Below, one piece after another: positions 51,810-61,616 of a DNA stretch of 64,000 bases. Position 1 is the first letter of the stretch. Each line of letters starts with the position of its first letter. The DNA comes from Pseudomonas bijieensis (lineage in GTDB: Bacteria; Pseudomonadota; Gammaproteobacteria; Pseudomonadales; Pseudomonadaceae). The translations under genes were made by a program, and so were the position numbers. Below the pieces are notes generated by a model, which did not search any database, had not been told where the DNA came from, and saw only the letters and a list, made by a program, of their open reading frames with translations. The stretch covers positions 806,001 through 870,000 of the forward strand of contig NZ_CP048810.1 of NCBI RefSeq assembly GCF_013347965.1, written 5' to 3'.

Positions 51810-53663
51810 TCAAGCGAACACGATCCCGTCGCCGCCAACCTGACCGATACCAACGCCCACCAGCGTCACGGAACTGTCGCCGACCTTAAGCAGCGTGTCG
51901 CTGCCCACTTGTGACAGGTACTGGCTGTAGTCATGCTCCGCCCCGGCGCCTGGTACGCCGAGGAACACCAGCTTGTCCCCGGCCTCATAACCGCTGATCC
52001 GGTCCTGGCCGAATGCACCGTTGAAAAGGAAGGTGTCACTGCCGCCTCCCGCGTGCATCTGGTCATTGCCCGCACCGCCGACGAAGGTGTCGTTACCGGC
52101 GCCGCCCACCAACACATCGTCACCGTCCTGGCCGAACAGCCAGTCCCCCTTCGCTCCCGCCACCAAGGTGTCGTTGGCCGCGCTGCCCTTGACCGAAGAC
52201 GCATAGGCGGTCAGGTTGGCGCCAGCCACCAGGCCATTGGCGGTGACGCTGTGGCTCACTTCATCCTTGAGCAGCCCCCAGAACAACCCGGACTCCTTAC
52301 TGACCAACGTGCCAATGTCGCGGGTGATGCTGATCGCGCCATGGACATCGCGCACATACAGCGTCCCGGCCCCGTCATGGGCGAAACTGAAATCCTTCAC
52401 CGACTGCTGCAGTTGCAAGGTATTGCTGCCCTGCCCGCCCAGTATCACGTTGTAGCCACCGCCATCGCGAAAGGTGTCATTGCCTGCTCGCCCCTCCAGG
52501 TAGTCACTGGCCTGGCCGCCCTGGATCAGGTCATTGCTGTCGCTGCCGATGATAAACGTGCTGCCGGTGTGGGTTTCCGCGTTGCGGTTGAGGTCCTGCA
52601 CCCAGGTATTGGCCCGCGCGGGGTCTGACAGGTTGGCGACGATGACGGTGGAGTCTTTTTCAGTGAGGTCGTAGAACGCCGAAGTCATGATCCGACCCAT
52701 GCCATCGCCGTAGCCGGTGGGCAGGTGGGAAATCCAGGTGGGGATGTTGAGGATGGAAAATGGCAGTACGTTCCAGGCCGCTGAAGCGTAGTGGTCGTTG
52801 AAGCTGACGATATTGTTGGTGGCCGATTCCTGCTGCCCGTCGTGCACGCCCACCGACGCGAGGTTGAAGGTCGAACCGTCCAGGGCGCGAAACACCGGGT
52901 CGTTCTCGTAACCGATGTTCAAGACCTTGTCGGTACTGCTCTGGGTCGGCGAGGCGTAGGCGATGTAGTTGGCACCGGAATAGAACCCTGACCATTTGCT
53001 GGTGCTCAAGTCCGCCAGGCTGTTGACCGCCAGCCCACCCAGGCTATGGCCGCTGACCAGCACGTCCTTGCCTGTCAGGCCGTGGGCCTGGGCAAACTTC
53101 GCGACGTCCCCGAGCAGGTTGCCAAAAGCTTCGCCGACGTAGTTTTTCGCATAGTCCTTGGGCCCCAGGGCGGCCATCAGGTCGTTGATCACATCGCCAA
53201 TGGAATCGCCAATCAGGTTCTCCCGAGGGCCGCTGGTGCCGCGAAACGACACGCCGATTTCCTGCAGGTACCCCTCGGCGTCGTACTTGCCAAGGATCTC
53301 TACCTGCGCGGTGGTGTAGCCGGCCTTTTCACCGAAAAACGTCCCGCGGCCATCGACCTTACCGGCGTAACCCAGTTGCGTGGCGCTGATGGGCGTCCAG
53401 CCGGCCTTCTGCACCGCCTCCAAGGCGAGTTTCTCCGAGTCGGGATTCCACGGCACACCGGGAATCACCCCTTGGGAATCGGTGCCTCCCAGCAACGCGG
53501 TAACCAGGGTCGCCGGCAGGCCGGCACCGAAGCCGTTGTGCTGGTAACCGGCGGCAAAGCCGTTGTCGAGGTTGTGGTAGGAATACAGCATGATGGCCAT
53601 TGCGTCGCTGACCAGTGCCTTGGATTCGGTGGTGCCGAGGTTCTTGTAGTCGTAGATACCCAT
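51810..53663 (-). CDS. RTX-type secreted lipase/polyurethanase
   Basis: A 617-residue extracellular lipase of family I.3. There is no N-terminal signal peptide; the Ser nucleophile is in 'VLVSGHSLGGLAVNSL' near residue 207. Calcium-binding RTX repeats ('GGAGNDTFVGGAGNDQ' and others) fill two blocks around 375-405 and 495-550, and the last residues should be the type I secretion signal. Length equals that of PueA-type polyurethanases. It is the last gene of the apr secretion locus, whose ABC exporter would carry it. Confidence 0.88.
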   Translation of the reverse strand: MGIYDYKNLGTTESKALVSDAMAIMLYSYHNLDNGFAAGYQHNGFGAGLPATLVTALLGGTDSQGVIPGVPWNPDSEKLALEAVQKAGWTPISATQLGYAGKVDGRGTFFGEKAGYTTAQVEILGKYDAEGYLQEIGVSFRGTSGPRENLIGDSIGDVINDLMAALGPKDYAKNYVGEAFGNLLGDVAKFAQAHGLTGKDVLVSGHSLGGLAVNSLADLSTSKWSGFYSGANYIAYASPTQSSTDKVLNIGYENDPVFRALDGSTFNLASVGVHDGQQESATNNIVSFNDHYASAAWNVLPFSILNIPTWISHLPTGYGDGMGRIMTSAFYDLTEKDSTVIVANLSDPARANTWVQDLNRNAETHTGSTFIIGSDSNDLIQGGQASDYLEGRAGNDTFRDGGGYNVILGGQGSNTLQLQQSVKDFSFAHDGAGTLYVRDVHGAISITRDIGTLVSKESGLFWGLLKDEVSHSVTANGLVAGANLTAYASSVKGSAANDTLVAGAKGDWLFGQDGDDVLVGGAGNDTFVGGAGNDQMHAGGGSDTFLFNGAFGQDRISGYEAGDKLVFLGVPGAGAEHDYSQYLSQVGSDTLLKVGDSSVTLVGVGIGQVGGDGIVFA

Positions 53664-53712
53664 GGTTGTCGCTCTCTTTTGTTGTTGGAATGCTGGGAAC
53701 CGGGTGGTGTGG

Positions 53713-56700
53713 TCAGAACTGCCAATCCAGCGTCAGGCCCACGCCATGGGTTTTATCCCGGGAGCCGAGCACGCCGTTGTAATCCAGGTTGACCCGCACA
53801 TCCTTGGCGACCGCGAGCCCCGCGCGGGCGCCGATCACGGCGGCGTTGCGGTCCATGGACACGCTTTGCACCGCAAAGGTGTTGCTGCTGCCGGCAAATG
53901 CCAGGTCCTGTTCGGAATGGATACTGCTGAGGTTGTGCTGCCAGCCGAGGGAACCGGACAGTTGCAGTTGCTGTTGATCCGACAGCGTCAAGGTGTGGCT
54001 GGCCCGCACGCCCAGGGTCGAAAGCAGCGCATCGCGACGGTCCTCTCCACCGTGCAGGGCGGCGTTGTCGCCTTTCTCATGGAAGCTGTCGCTGTCCAGG
54101 TGTACATAGGCCAGGTTGGCGAACGGTTCCAGGGCCAGCGGTTGCAAGTCCAGGCGATACGCCGCTTCGGTGAAGAGCTGGGTGGTCCGGGCATCGCGCT
54201 TGGTTTTCTCCCGGCCACTGGTGTCGCCCCATTGCAGGTCACGCTTGACGTCGATGCGATGCCAGCTGTGGGCGCCGCCGACGGTCAGGCGCAGCGCATC
54301 GATTTCATGCCCCAGGTAGGCCCCCAGGTGATAGCTGTCGGCCTTGGCCGAGGAATGGGTGCCATCGCCCATGCTCAGCGAACTGTCGCTGTAGCCGGTG
54401 ACGAAGCCCAGTCGCGTCTGGTCGCTGATCAGGCCATCGACACCGGCCAGCAGCCCGCCGATGGAGCTGGTCGTACTGGCTTGGTCATGTCCACCGTCGC
54501 TCTTGCCCCAAGCGCCCAGCACCTTGAACCAGGCATTGCTGCTGGCATCGGTCGGCGTACCGGCGTCGTACAGTGCGTCCTGGCGCAGGCGATCACCCAC
54601 GGCGTCGCGCAATTGACGGCTGTCGTTGATCAGCAGCGTGCCGATGGCCGGATGGATTTCCCCAGACAGTTGCTGGAATGCCTGTTGCGCCACGGCGGCG
54701 CTGGGTGACAGCAACAAGGCTTCATACAGCCCGTTGCCGGCGCCCAATTGCTCGGCGGCGCTGGCCACGGCACGTTGGTTGGGCGTCAGGCCGAGGCTGG
54801 CAAATGATGCGTCATTACGCTCGACCGCCAGCTGAATGCCACTGGCGCTGTACGCCAGGTCGCCCCCCAGAAACGCGTAGTTGGGCAAGACTTCAGCGAA
54901 GCGCCCGTCAATGCCCCCGGCGGCCTGCAGGATATTGAACTGCCTGCCCAGCAGGCTTTTCACCTCGCCGGCCGTGAGTAGCGTCGGACTGTTTTCCAGG
55001 GACAACGACACCGTCGCCCCGTCAATGGACGCCTTGCCGTCGGCCACGATCAGGTCACTGGAGGTGGGCGAGACTTCCACCGCGTAGTTCGAACCGGGTT
55101 GGAAGGTCACATCGCCGGCCACTTGCAACGTGCCGATGGAGTTACCGGGCGCCACGCTGCCACCGCTATTGGCGCTCAGGCTGGCGATGCGCCCGTTGCC
55201 GCCGAGGATACCGCCGTCGTTGACCGTCACGGCCGACGCCAGCGAGCCATTGATTGCCAGTCGTCCTTGATTGACCACGGTCGGCCCGCTGTAAGTGTTT
55301 TCGCCGGTGAGCACCAGGGTGCCGATGCCCTCCTTGGTCAGCCCGCCGTGACCGGCGATGTCGTTGCGCCAAACGTCCAGGCCACATTGGATACCGCTGC
55401 ACACCCGCTCCGTGGGTTTGCCGGCATCGATGATCGCGCCGATGCCCGGCAGGTCCGCCACGAACTGACCGGAGCCGTAGGCGCCATCGATGCGAAACTC
55501 CTCGGGAATGTCCTGAGCGGTCACCAGCATCGATGGGCCGTCGATGGCCTTGCCCAGGTTGATCATGCCCCAGCCATACAACGAATCGACGCCCGGCGCG
55601 CCCATGTCGGTGGCGGTGGTGCGCAGCACGCTGGCGACCTGGGCGCCTGTCATGTACGGAAAGCGCTCCATCAACACCGCCACGCTGCCGGCGACGTGGG
55701 GCGCGGCCATGGAGGTGCCGCTCTTGTTGGCGTAGCCCACGGTCAGGTCGTCGGCACTGGTGCCGCCGATCACCGCGCTGTAGACCCGGGTACCCGGCGC
55801 CGACACGCAGAAACTGGCGGTGTAGCCGCAGCGCGAGGAAAAGGTACTGATGGTGTACGGATCGGGGCTGGCGGTGTTCGGGTTGACCTGCAGCGCCGCC
55901 ACGGTGAGCCAGTTCGGCGCGATGTCCGGGACGAAATACGCCAGGCCCGCGATGGCATCAGGGTTATTGAGGTTGTAGTCATTGCCGGCGGCGAAGATCG
56001 TGACGATACCGCTGCGGGCCGCGGCGATGGCGCCCTCGTAGGCACCGCCAGGCTTGGTGCCCAGCAACGGCTTGATCTGGTCGAATTGCAGTTGCGCGTC
56101 CTGCACGGTGAAATGCGGGAACGCCGGGTCGCGACCGCCCTGGTCGAAGCGGTCAGTGATGCCGATGCCCCAACTGTTGTTGATGATGCGGGCGCCGCTG
56201 GCGATCAACGCATCCCAGCCTGCCTTGTACACCGCACCATCGTTGCCACGGATGATGCCATCCTCGGGGCCCGGATCGCCGTTGTCGGCGCTGATGATCT
56301 GCGCATCGAACGCCACGCCGTGCATTGGGCTGCCATCGCGGCTGCCGGCGGCGATCCCGCCGACGTGGGTGCCATGGGAGCCCAGCTTGCCGTCGGAGCC
56401 AACGGTGGGCGAACCGTCGTAGCGGAATGGATCACCCGCCTTTACCGGGATATACGGATCGGTGTACTCGCGGATGCCACTGGTGACCAGGGTCACCACT
56501 TTGCCAGTGCCGGAGAACTCCGGATGAGCTGCGTAGACCGGCTGGTCGAAGATCCCCAGCTTGACGCCCTTGCCGGTGTACCCGGCGGCGTAGGCCTGCT
56601 GCGCGTTGATCGCCCCAAGCCCCCATTCGGCGTTGAATTCGCTGCTGCGCCAACTGTCCGGGTTACCCGCCCTGCCGTTCTCGACATAAGGCGCCGCCTG

Positions 56701-56805
56701 AGCCGTGCCCAAGGTCGCCAGTGCGCAGAGCATGGCGTGGTTGAGGGTCTTGAGCAGAAATACGCGCCCCATCTGCCTAGGCTGTTTTTTGTTATCGATT
56801 TTCAT
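53713..56805 (-). CDS. Subtilisin-family autotransporter serine protease
   Basis: A 1030-residue autotransporter. Signal peptide (residues 1-37, ending 'LGTAQAAPY'), then an S8 protease with Asp in 'KLGIFDQPVYAAHPEF', His in 'GSHGTHVGGIAAG' and Ser in 'GTSMAAPHVAGS'. A passenger-associated repeat ('TYSGPTVVNQGRLAING') leads to a C-terminal beta-barrel of about 280 residues ending in Phe. It is exported through Sec and its own barrel, not by the neighbouring type I system, though it lies inside that locus. The ATG at 56805 follows AAGGA by nine bases. Confidence 0.9.
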   Translation of the reverse strand: MKIDNKKQPRQMGRVFLLKTLNHAMLCALATLGTAQAAPYVENGRAGNPDSWRSSEFNAEWGLGAINAQQAYAAGYTGKGVKLGIFDQPVYAAHPEFSGTGKVVTLVTSGIREYTDPYIPVKAGDPFRYDGSPTVGSDGKLGSHGTHVGGIAAGSRDGSPMHGVAFDAQIISADNGDPGPEDGIIRGNDGAVYKAGWDALIASGARIINNSWGIGITDRFDQGGRDPAFPHFTVQDAQLQFDQIKPLLGTKPGGAYEGAIAAARSGIVTIFAAGNDYNLNNPDAIAGLAYFVPDIAPNWLTVAALQVNPNTASPDPYTISTFSSRCGYTASFCVSAPGTRVYSAVIGGTSADDLTVGYANKSGTSMAAPHVAGSVAVLMERFPYMTGAQVASVLRTTATDMGAPGVDSLYGWGMINLGKAIDGPSMLVTAQDIPEEFRIDGAYGSGQFVADLPGIGAIIDAGKPTERVCSGIQCGLDVWRNDIAGHGGLTKEGIGTLVLTGENTYSGPTVVNQGRLAINGSLASAVTVNDGGILGGNGRIASLSANSGGSVAPGNSIGTLQVAGDVTFQPGSNYAVEVSPTSSDLIVADGKASIDGATVSLSLENSPTLLTAGEVKSLLGRQFNILQAAGGIDGRFAEVLPNYAFLGGDLAYSASGIQLAVERNDASFASLGLTPNQRAVASAAEQLGAGNGLYEALLLSPSAAVAQQAFQQLSGEIHPAIGTLLINDSRQLRDAVGDRLRQDALYDAGTPTDASSNAWFKVLGAWGKSDGGHDQASTTSSIGGLLAGVDGLISDQTRLGFVTGYSDSSLSMGDGTHSSAKADSYHLGAYLGHEIDALRLTVGGAHSWHRIDVKRDLQWGDTSGREKTKRDARTTQLFTEAAYRLDLQPLALEPFANLAYVHLDSDSFHEKGDNAALHGGEDRRDALLSTLGVRASHTLTLSDQQQLQLSGSLGWQHNLSSIHSEQDLAFAGSSNTFAVQSVSMDRNAAVIGARAGLAVAKDVRVNLDYNGVLGSRDKTHGVGLTLDWQF

Positions 56806-56852
56806 CACGAACCATCCTTAGTAACGCGTTATGGATTGCTGCAACAACTCAC

Positions 56853-56977
56853 CTGTGGCGAGGGGATTTATCTGTGGGAGCAAGGCTTGCCCGCGATAAA
56901 AACAACGCGGTCTCTCTGGAACCGAGGCGCCTGCCTCGCGAGCAAGCTTTGCTCCCACAGATAAATCCACTCACCAC
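56853..56977. repeat. Nested REP elements
   Basis: An outer pair of the TGTGGCGAGGGG family (CTGTGGCGAGGGGATTTAT, 56853-56871, and ATAAATCCACTCACCAC, 56961-56977) encloses an inner inverted pair of the TGTGGGAGC family (56872-56895 and 56934-56960). One REPIN therefore sits inside another between the autotransporter and outer-membrane channel genes. Confidence 0.75.
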
Positions 56978-56993
56978 TAAAGCCACGCGCCGG

Positions 56994-58343
56994 TCATTGA
57001 ATTGCCCCCTGGGACACAAACGCCTCATCCACCTTCGCCAGATCCTGCGGGCCGAGGGTGCCGGCGTAGTAATGCAACTTGGTCCAGGCCATGAGGTAGT
57101 CGTAGCGGGCCTGGGCCAGGTCGCGGCGGGTGGTGTAGAGCTGTTGCTCGGCATTGAGCGCATCGAGGTTGACCCGCTCGCCACCAAGAATGCTTTGCCG
57201 GGTGGATATCACCAGTGCTTCGGCGGAACTCAGGGCCTTCTGATAGGCGCGCAGCTTGTTCACACCCGACACGCAGGCGCTGAACTGACGGCGCAGTTCG
57301 ATCAGCGTCTCACGGGTCTTGGCATCCAGCTCGTACTCGGCCTGCTCCATGTTGCGGCTGGCCTGGCGGGTCGACGCCGAGACCCCGCCGCCGGCGTACA
57401 GCGGCACGCTGACTTCCAGGCCGATGGTGTTGGTGTCGTAACGCTGGTTGTAGGTGTTGCCACTTTCCGATTCGTTCTGGCGCATCGTCGCGTAGGCACT
57501 GACTTTGGGCAGGTGGCCGGCGCGGTTGCGCTCGACCTCGAAACGCGCCACGTCCACCGCTTGGCGCTGGGACGCCAGGCTGGGGTTATTGCTCACCGCC
57601 AATTCATGCCAGGTATCGAAGCTGGCCGGCTGCAAGGCAAAGGTCTGGAACGTGTCGTGCAAAGGGGCCAGGTCGCCGATATCCAGGGCCGGGACGCCAA
57701 TCAGCGAGCCCAGCTCGCGCAAGGCGGCGTCTTGCTCATCGCGCGCCTCGATCTCTTCTGCGATTGCCAGTTCGTAGCGCGCCTGCGCCTCGAGGATGTC
57801 GGTACGCGTGCCTTCGCCCTGGCGAAACAGATGCTCGTTCTGATGGAATTGCTGCTCGAAGGCTTTTTTCTTGGCCTGGGCAATGTCGATCTGGTCCTGG
57901 GCGAACAGTGCCTGGGTGTAATGGCTCAGCACCCGCACCAGCAGTTCCTGGCTCTTGCCCCGAAAACTTTCGTCGGCGAACAACGCTTGGGCCACGCCCT
58001 TTCGGTAGGCGGCGTAAGCCTCGTAGTCCAGCAGGGGTTGTTGCAGTGTCAGGCTGGAGCCGTAGCTGCTGTAGTTGCGATCGTCATGCTGGCTGGCGCC
58101 ACGGTCGTTGAGATAAGTGACCTTGGATTGGTTACGGCCCTTGTTGTAGCTGTAGCCCAAGTGCGGCAACAGCCCGGCGCGGCCAATGGCGCGGTTCTCC
58201 AGGCCCGCATCGCGCTCCTTGATCGCGCCCAGGTAGAGCGGGTCATTGCGCAGCGCCTGCTCATAGAACTCGAAGGGCCCCATGGCCCAGGCGGTGTTGC
58301 ACGCACAAACGGCCAGCACGGCCACCCAATAGAAACGCTTCAT
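56994..58343 (-). CDS. aprF: TolC-family outer-membrane channel of the type I secretion system
   Basis: A 449-residue outer-membrane efflux protein. The signal peptide is 'MKRFYWVAVLAVCACNTAWA'; long coiled-coil helices with internal duplication follow ('AIAEEIEARDEQDAALRELG', 'LRRQFSACVSGVNKLRAYQK'). It forms the duct through the outer membrane for the protease and lipase. ATG 58343 gives the cleanest signal peptide; another ATG four codons upstream is possible. It begins about 15 bases after the adaptor gene. Confidence 0.9.
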   Translation of the reverse strand: MKRFYWVAVLAVCACNTAWAMGPFEFYEQALRNDPLYLGAIKERDAGLENRAIGRAGLLPHLGYSYNKGRNQSKVTYLNDRGASQHDDRNYSSYGSSLTLQQPLLDYEAYAAYRKGVAQALFADESFRGKSQELLVRVLSHYTQALFAQDQIDIAQAKKKAFEQQFHQNEHLFRQGEGTRTDILEAQARYELAIAEEIEARDEQDAALRELGSLIGVPALDIGDLAPLHDTFQTFALQPASFDTWHELAVSNNPSLASQRQAVDVARFEVERNRAGHLPKVSAYATMRQNESESGNTYNQRYDTNTIGLEVSVPLYAGGGVSASTRQASRNMEQAEYELDAKTRETLIELRRQFSACVSGVNKLRAYQKALSSAEALVISTRQSILGGERVNLDALNAEQQLYTTRRDLAQARYDYLMAWTKLHYYAGTLGPQDLAKVDEAFVSQGAIQ

Positions 58344-58357
58344 ACCGCCGGACATCC

Positions 58358-59692
58358 TTATTCTTCAGTCAACGCAGAGCCGGCTCGGTCGAGCAGCGGT
58401 TTGAACAGGTAGTTGAGCAACGAGCGCTCGCCCGTGCGCACGAACATCTCGGCCGGCATGCCGGGCTTGATCACCAGGCCGTTGAGCTTGTCCATCGCCA
58501 CGTCGCTGACGCTGCTGCGCAGCACGTAATACGGCGCACCGGTCTTCTCATCGAGCATCTGGTCGGCGGACACCAGGCTGACTTCCCCTGGCACCCTTGG
58601 CGTACGGTTCTGGTTGAAGGCGGTAAACAGAATGTCCACCGGCAAATGCGGGCCGACCTTGTCGATCAGGTGAACCGGCAGGTGCCCTTCCACCTCCAGC
58701 CGCGTGCCCTGGGGCACGATTTCCAGCAGGGTGTCGCCCTGGCGCACCACCGCGCCTTCGGTGTGCACCCCCAGGTTCACGGCAATGCCGTCGGCAGTGG
58801 CGAGGATTTCGCTGTGTTGCAACTCGAACCCGGCGGATTTGAGTTGCTGTTGCAGGGTTTCGCTCTTGAGCTGGGCGTCGGCCAACTGGCTGCGCACCTC
58901 TTTCTGGTATTCCTCGTTATGTTGCTGCAACTTCAGGCGCGACTCGACGATCCCCTGCTCCACACGCCCGCTTTCGCCGCTGTTCTGCGCCAGTTCCTGC
59001 TGTACTTGCGACAGTTGGCGTTGATAGTCCAGCAGCCGGTTGCGCGGGATGTAGCCGTTGTCCGCCAAGGGCTGCAGGTTGCCCAGTTGCAGGCGCAGGG
59101 ATTCAGCCTGGGCGGTCAAGTCGCTGCGGGCCCGGCGCATGCCCGCCAACTGCGCCGTAGCCCCTTCGATGCTGGCGCGCAACGCTGCCTGCTCCCGAGC
59201 GAAGGCTTCGCGGCGGCTGCTGAACAGTTGTCGCTGGCCTTCGAGCACCAGGGCCAGGCCTGGATCGGGATCGCGGCTCAACTCAGCCGGGAAACTCACC
59301 TGCAGCAGGTTGTCCCGCTCGCTTTGCCAGCGTGCCAGGCTGGCCCAGGTCATCCGGTACTGCGCCTGCAGCGATTGCACATCGGCGGCAGCCTGGGTCT
59401 GGTCCAGGCGAAACAGCGGCTGGCCCTGCTTCACCGCCTCGCCTTCACGCACCAGGATCCGGCTGACCACGCCGCTGCTCATCGATTGCACTGCCTTGCG
59501 CTTGCCTGAAACCACTACGGTGCCTTGCACGGGGATGCCCTGGTCCAGCGGTGCCAGGCTGGCCCATGTGAAAAAACTACCCGCGCCAATCAGCGCCAAG
59601 GCCCAACCCAGGCGGGTAAAAAAAACAGCGTCGCGCTCCGGGCGCGCCAAGTCGTGAGACTGTTCCAGATTCATGTCGCGATCCTTGCTCAT
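58358..59692 (-). CDS. aprE: HlyD-family membrane fusion protein of type I secretion
   Basis: A 444-residue adaptor: one membrane helix near residues 27-47 ('LGWALALIGAGSFFTWASL'), a first half-lipoyl segment ('PVQGTVVVSGKRKAVQ'), a long coiled coil (about 110-290) and the beta-barrel part ending in 'GMPAEMFVRTGERSLLNYL'. It links the ABC exporter to the TolC-type channel. It overlaps the ABC gene by four bases. Confidence 0.92.
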   Translation of the reverse strand: MSKDRDMNLEQSHDLARPERDAVFFTRLGWALALIGAGSFFTWASLAPLDQGIPVQGTVVVSGKRKAVQSMSSGVVSRILVREGEAVKQGQPLFRLDQTQAAADVQSLQAQYRMTWASLARWQSERDNLLQVSFPAELSRDPDPGLALVLEGQRQLFSSRREAFAREQAALRASIEGATAQLAGMRRARSDLTAQAESLRLQLGNLQPLADNGYIPRNRLLDYQRQLSQVQQELAQNSGESGRVEQGIVESRLKLQQHNEEYQKEVRSQLADAQLKSETLQQQLKSAGFELQHSEILATADGIAVNLGVHTEGAVVRQGDTLLEIVPQGTRLEVEGHLPVHLIDKVGPHLPVDILFTAFNQNRTPRVPGEVSLVSADQMLDEKTGAPYYVLRSSVSDVAMDKLNGLVIKPGMPAEMFVRTGERSLLNYLFKPLLDRAGSALTEE

Positions 59693-61464
59693 ACGCCACC
59701 GGGTTTGCTGGCGGCCTGGTACTGACGGCTCATGCTCAGTCCGTTGGGGGCTGCCTGGGGTTTGTCCCGTTGGGATTCCGACTGCCCGGACAAAGCCCGC
59801 AATACTTCCTGGCTTGGCCCGAAGGCCTGGAGCCGGCCTTCGTTGAGCACCAGCAGCTTGTCAGCCTGGGCCAGTGCCGAGGAGCGATGGGTGACCAGCA
59901 CTACGCTGGTGCCCTGGGCTTTCATCTGGGCGATGCCACTGGCCAGCGCCGCTTCGCCGACCGTATCGAGGTTGGAGTTGGGCTCGTCGAGTACCACCAG
60001 GCTCGGCCGGTCATACATCGCCCGGGCCAGCGCGACCCGCTGTTTCTGCCCGCCCGACAAACCACCACCGTCCTCCCCCAGCACCGTGTCGTAGCCCTGG
60101 GGCAGGCGCAGGATCAGTTCATGGACACCGGCCTGTTGCGCGGCGGCGACGATTTTTTGCGGATCGGCTTGGCGAAACCGGGCGATGTTCTCGGCGATGC
60201 TGCCGCTGAACAGCTCGATGTCCTGGGGCAGATAGCCGATGTGCGGGCCGAGTTGGTCACGATTCCAGCGATGAATGTCGGCCCCGTCGAGGCGCACCGT
60301 ACCCGCCAGGGTCGGCCACACACCTACCAGCACCCGGGCCAGGGTGGACTTGCCGGAACCGGACGCCCCCAGCACACCCAGTACTTCCCCCGCGACCAGG
60401 CTGAAGCTGACCTGTTGCAGTGTCGCGTTGCGTTGTCCTGGCGGCCCGGCACTGACGTGTTCGAAACTCACCTGGCCCTTGGGCGATGGCAGCGTCATGC
60501 CATCGTCCTGGGGCGCAAACGCCTGCAACAGCGCGTCGAGACGACGGTAAGCCAGTTTGGCGCCGCTCCACTGCTTCCACACGGCGATCAACTGGTCGAT
60601 GGGGCTCAGTACCCGCCCCATCAGGATCGACCCGGCAATCATCATCCCGGCGGTCATGTCACCCTTGATCACCAACAGTGCGCCCAAGCCCAGCACCAGT
60701 GATTGCAGGCACAGGCGCAGGGTCTTGCTCAAGGAACTGATCACTGCGCCAGTGTCGCTGGCCTGGTTCTGCAGGCCGAGAAACCGTGAATGCACGGCGA
60801 ACCAGCGACCGCGCAGCGCCCCGAGCATGCCCATGGCCTGGATCGTCTCGGCGTTATGCAAGTGGCTGGTCGCCAGTTGGCTGGACTGTTGCGAGTAGAC
60901 ACTGGCTTGCCCCAGGGCTTTTTTGGTCATGGCTTCGTTCAAGCAGGCCAGGCCGATCAGCAGCAGCGTGCCAACGGAGGCGAACACGCCGAGCCAGACG
61001 TTGAACAGATAGATCACCAGCAGATAGATGGGAAACCACGGCGCGTCGAAGAAAGCGAACAGCGCCGGCCCAGTGAGGAATTGACGAATATGCGTGAGGT
61101 CGCCCAGGGATTGCCCGGCGTTGCCTTCACCTTGGCGCAGATTGCGCTCGAACGCGGCCTTGTACACCTGGAGATTGAGGCGTCTCTCCAACTGACTGCC
61201 AATGCGGATGACCACGAAGCTGCGGACCATTTCCAGCAGCCCGATGAACACGAAGAAGCCCACTACCATCAATGACAACATGGCCAGCGTGGTCTCGTTC
61301 TGCGATGACAACCCGCGATCATACACTTGGAGCATATAAATCGAAGGCGCAAGCATCAGGACGTTAATCAGCGCGGTAAAACAACCGACACTGATCAGAA
61401 TGTTTTTATAATCACCCAGCGCTTTAAACAGCGGCACCGCGGCAGCGCTCCTTGCCCTATTCAT
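59689..61464 (-). CDS. aprD: Type I secretion ABC transporter (permease-ATPase)
   Basis: A 591-residue half-transporter: six helices in residues 20-300, then the ATPase with Walker A 'LGASGSGKSTLARVLVG', signature 'GLSGGQKQRVALARAM' and Walker B 'LVVLDEPNSNLD'. No C39 peptidase domain, as expected for RTX exporters. The ATG at 61464 follows AAGGA by six bases; a longer frame to 61503 has no ribosome site. It exports the serralysin and the RTX lipase. Confidence 0.92.
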   Translation of the reverse strand: MNRARSAAAVPLFKALGDYKNILISVGCFTALINVLMLAPSIYMLQVYDRGLSSQNETTLAMLSLMVVGFFVFIGLLEMVRSFVVIRIGSQLERRLNLQVYKAAFERNLRQGEGNAGQSLGDLTHIRQFLTGPALFAFFDAPWFPIYLLVIYLFNVWLGVFASVGTLLLIGLACLNEAMTKKALGQASVYSQQSSQLATSHLHNAETIQAMGMLGALRGRWFAVHSRFLGLQNQASDTGAVISSLSKTLRLCLQSLVLGLGALLVIKGDMTAGMMIAGSILMGRVLSPIDQLIAVWKQWSGAKLAYRRLDALLQAFAPQDDGMTLPSPKGQVSFEHVSAGPPGQRNATLQQVSFSLVAGEVLGVLGASGSGKSTLARVLVGVWPTLAGTVRLDGADIHRWNRDQLGPHIGYLPQDIELFSGSIAENIARFRQADPQKIVAAAQQAGVHELILRLPQGYDTVLGEDGGGLSGGQKQRVALARAMYDRPSLVVLDEPNSNLDTVGEAALASGIAQMKAQGTSVVLVTHRSSALAQADKLLVLNEGRLQAFGPSQEVLRALSGQSESQRDKPQAAPNGLSMSRQYQAASKPGGV

Positions 61465-61616
61465 GATCTTCCTTGCTGTTGGCTTCGCCAGCGAACCGGC
61501 CATTAGTTCAACTTACCAATCTTCAATTATTGTTCTGGCCCACAGCCAAACGCGTATCGAGACACGCGCGCATTTAAACAAACGTGCTTCGATCACGGAT
61601 CAACTGTACTCACTCG

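Noticed and set aside
55099..56964. Long plus-strand reading frame (621 codons) opposite the autotransporter
   Set aside because: It is antisense to a clear protease gene, has His/Arg/Gly-rich low-complexity composition and no family motifs; high GC makes such frames common.
56874..58412. Plus-strand reading frame of 512 codons opposite the TolC-type gene
   Set aside because: Shadow of a real gene on the other strand; no ribosome site and no recognisable domain.
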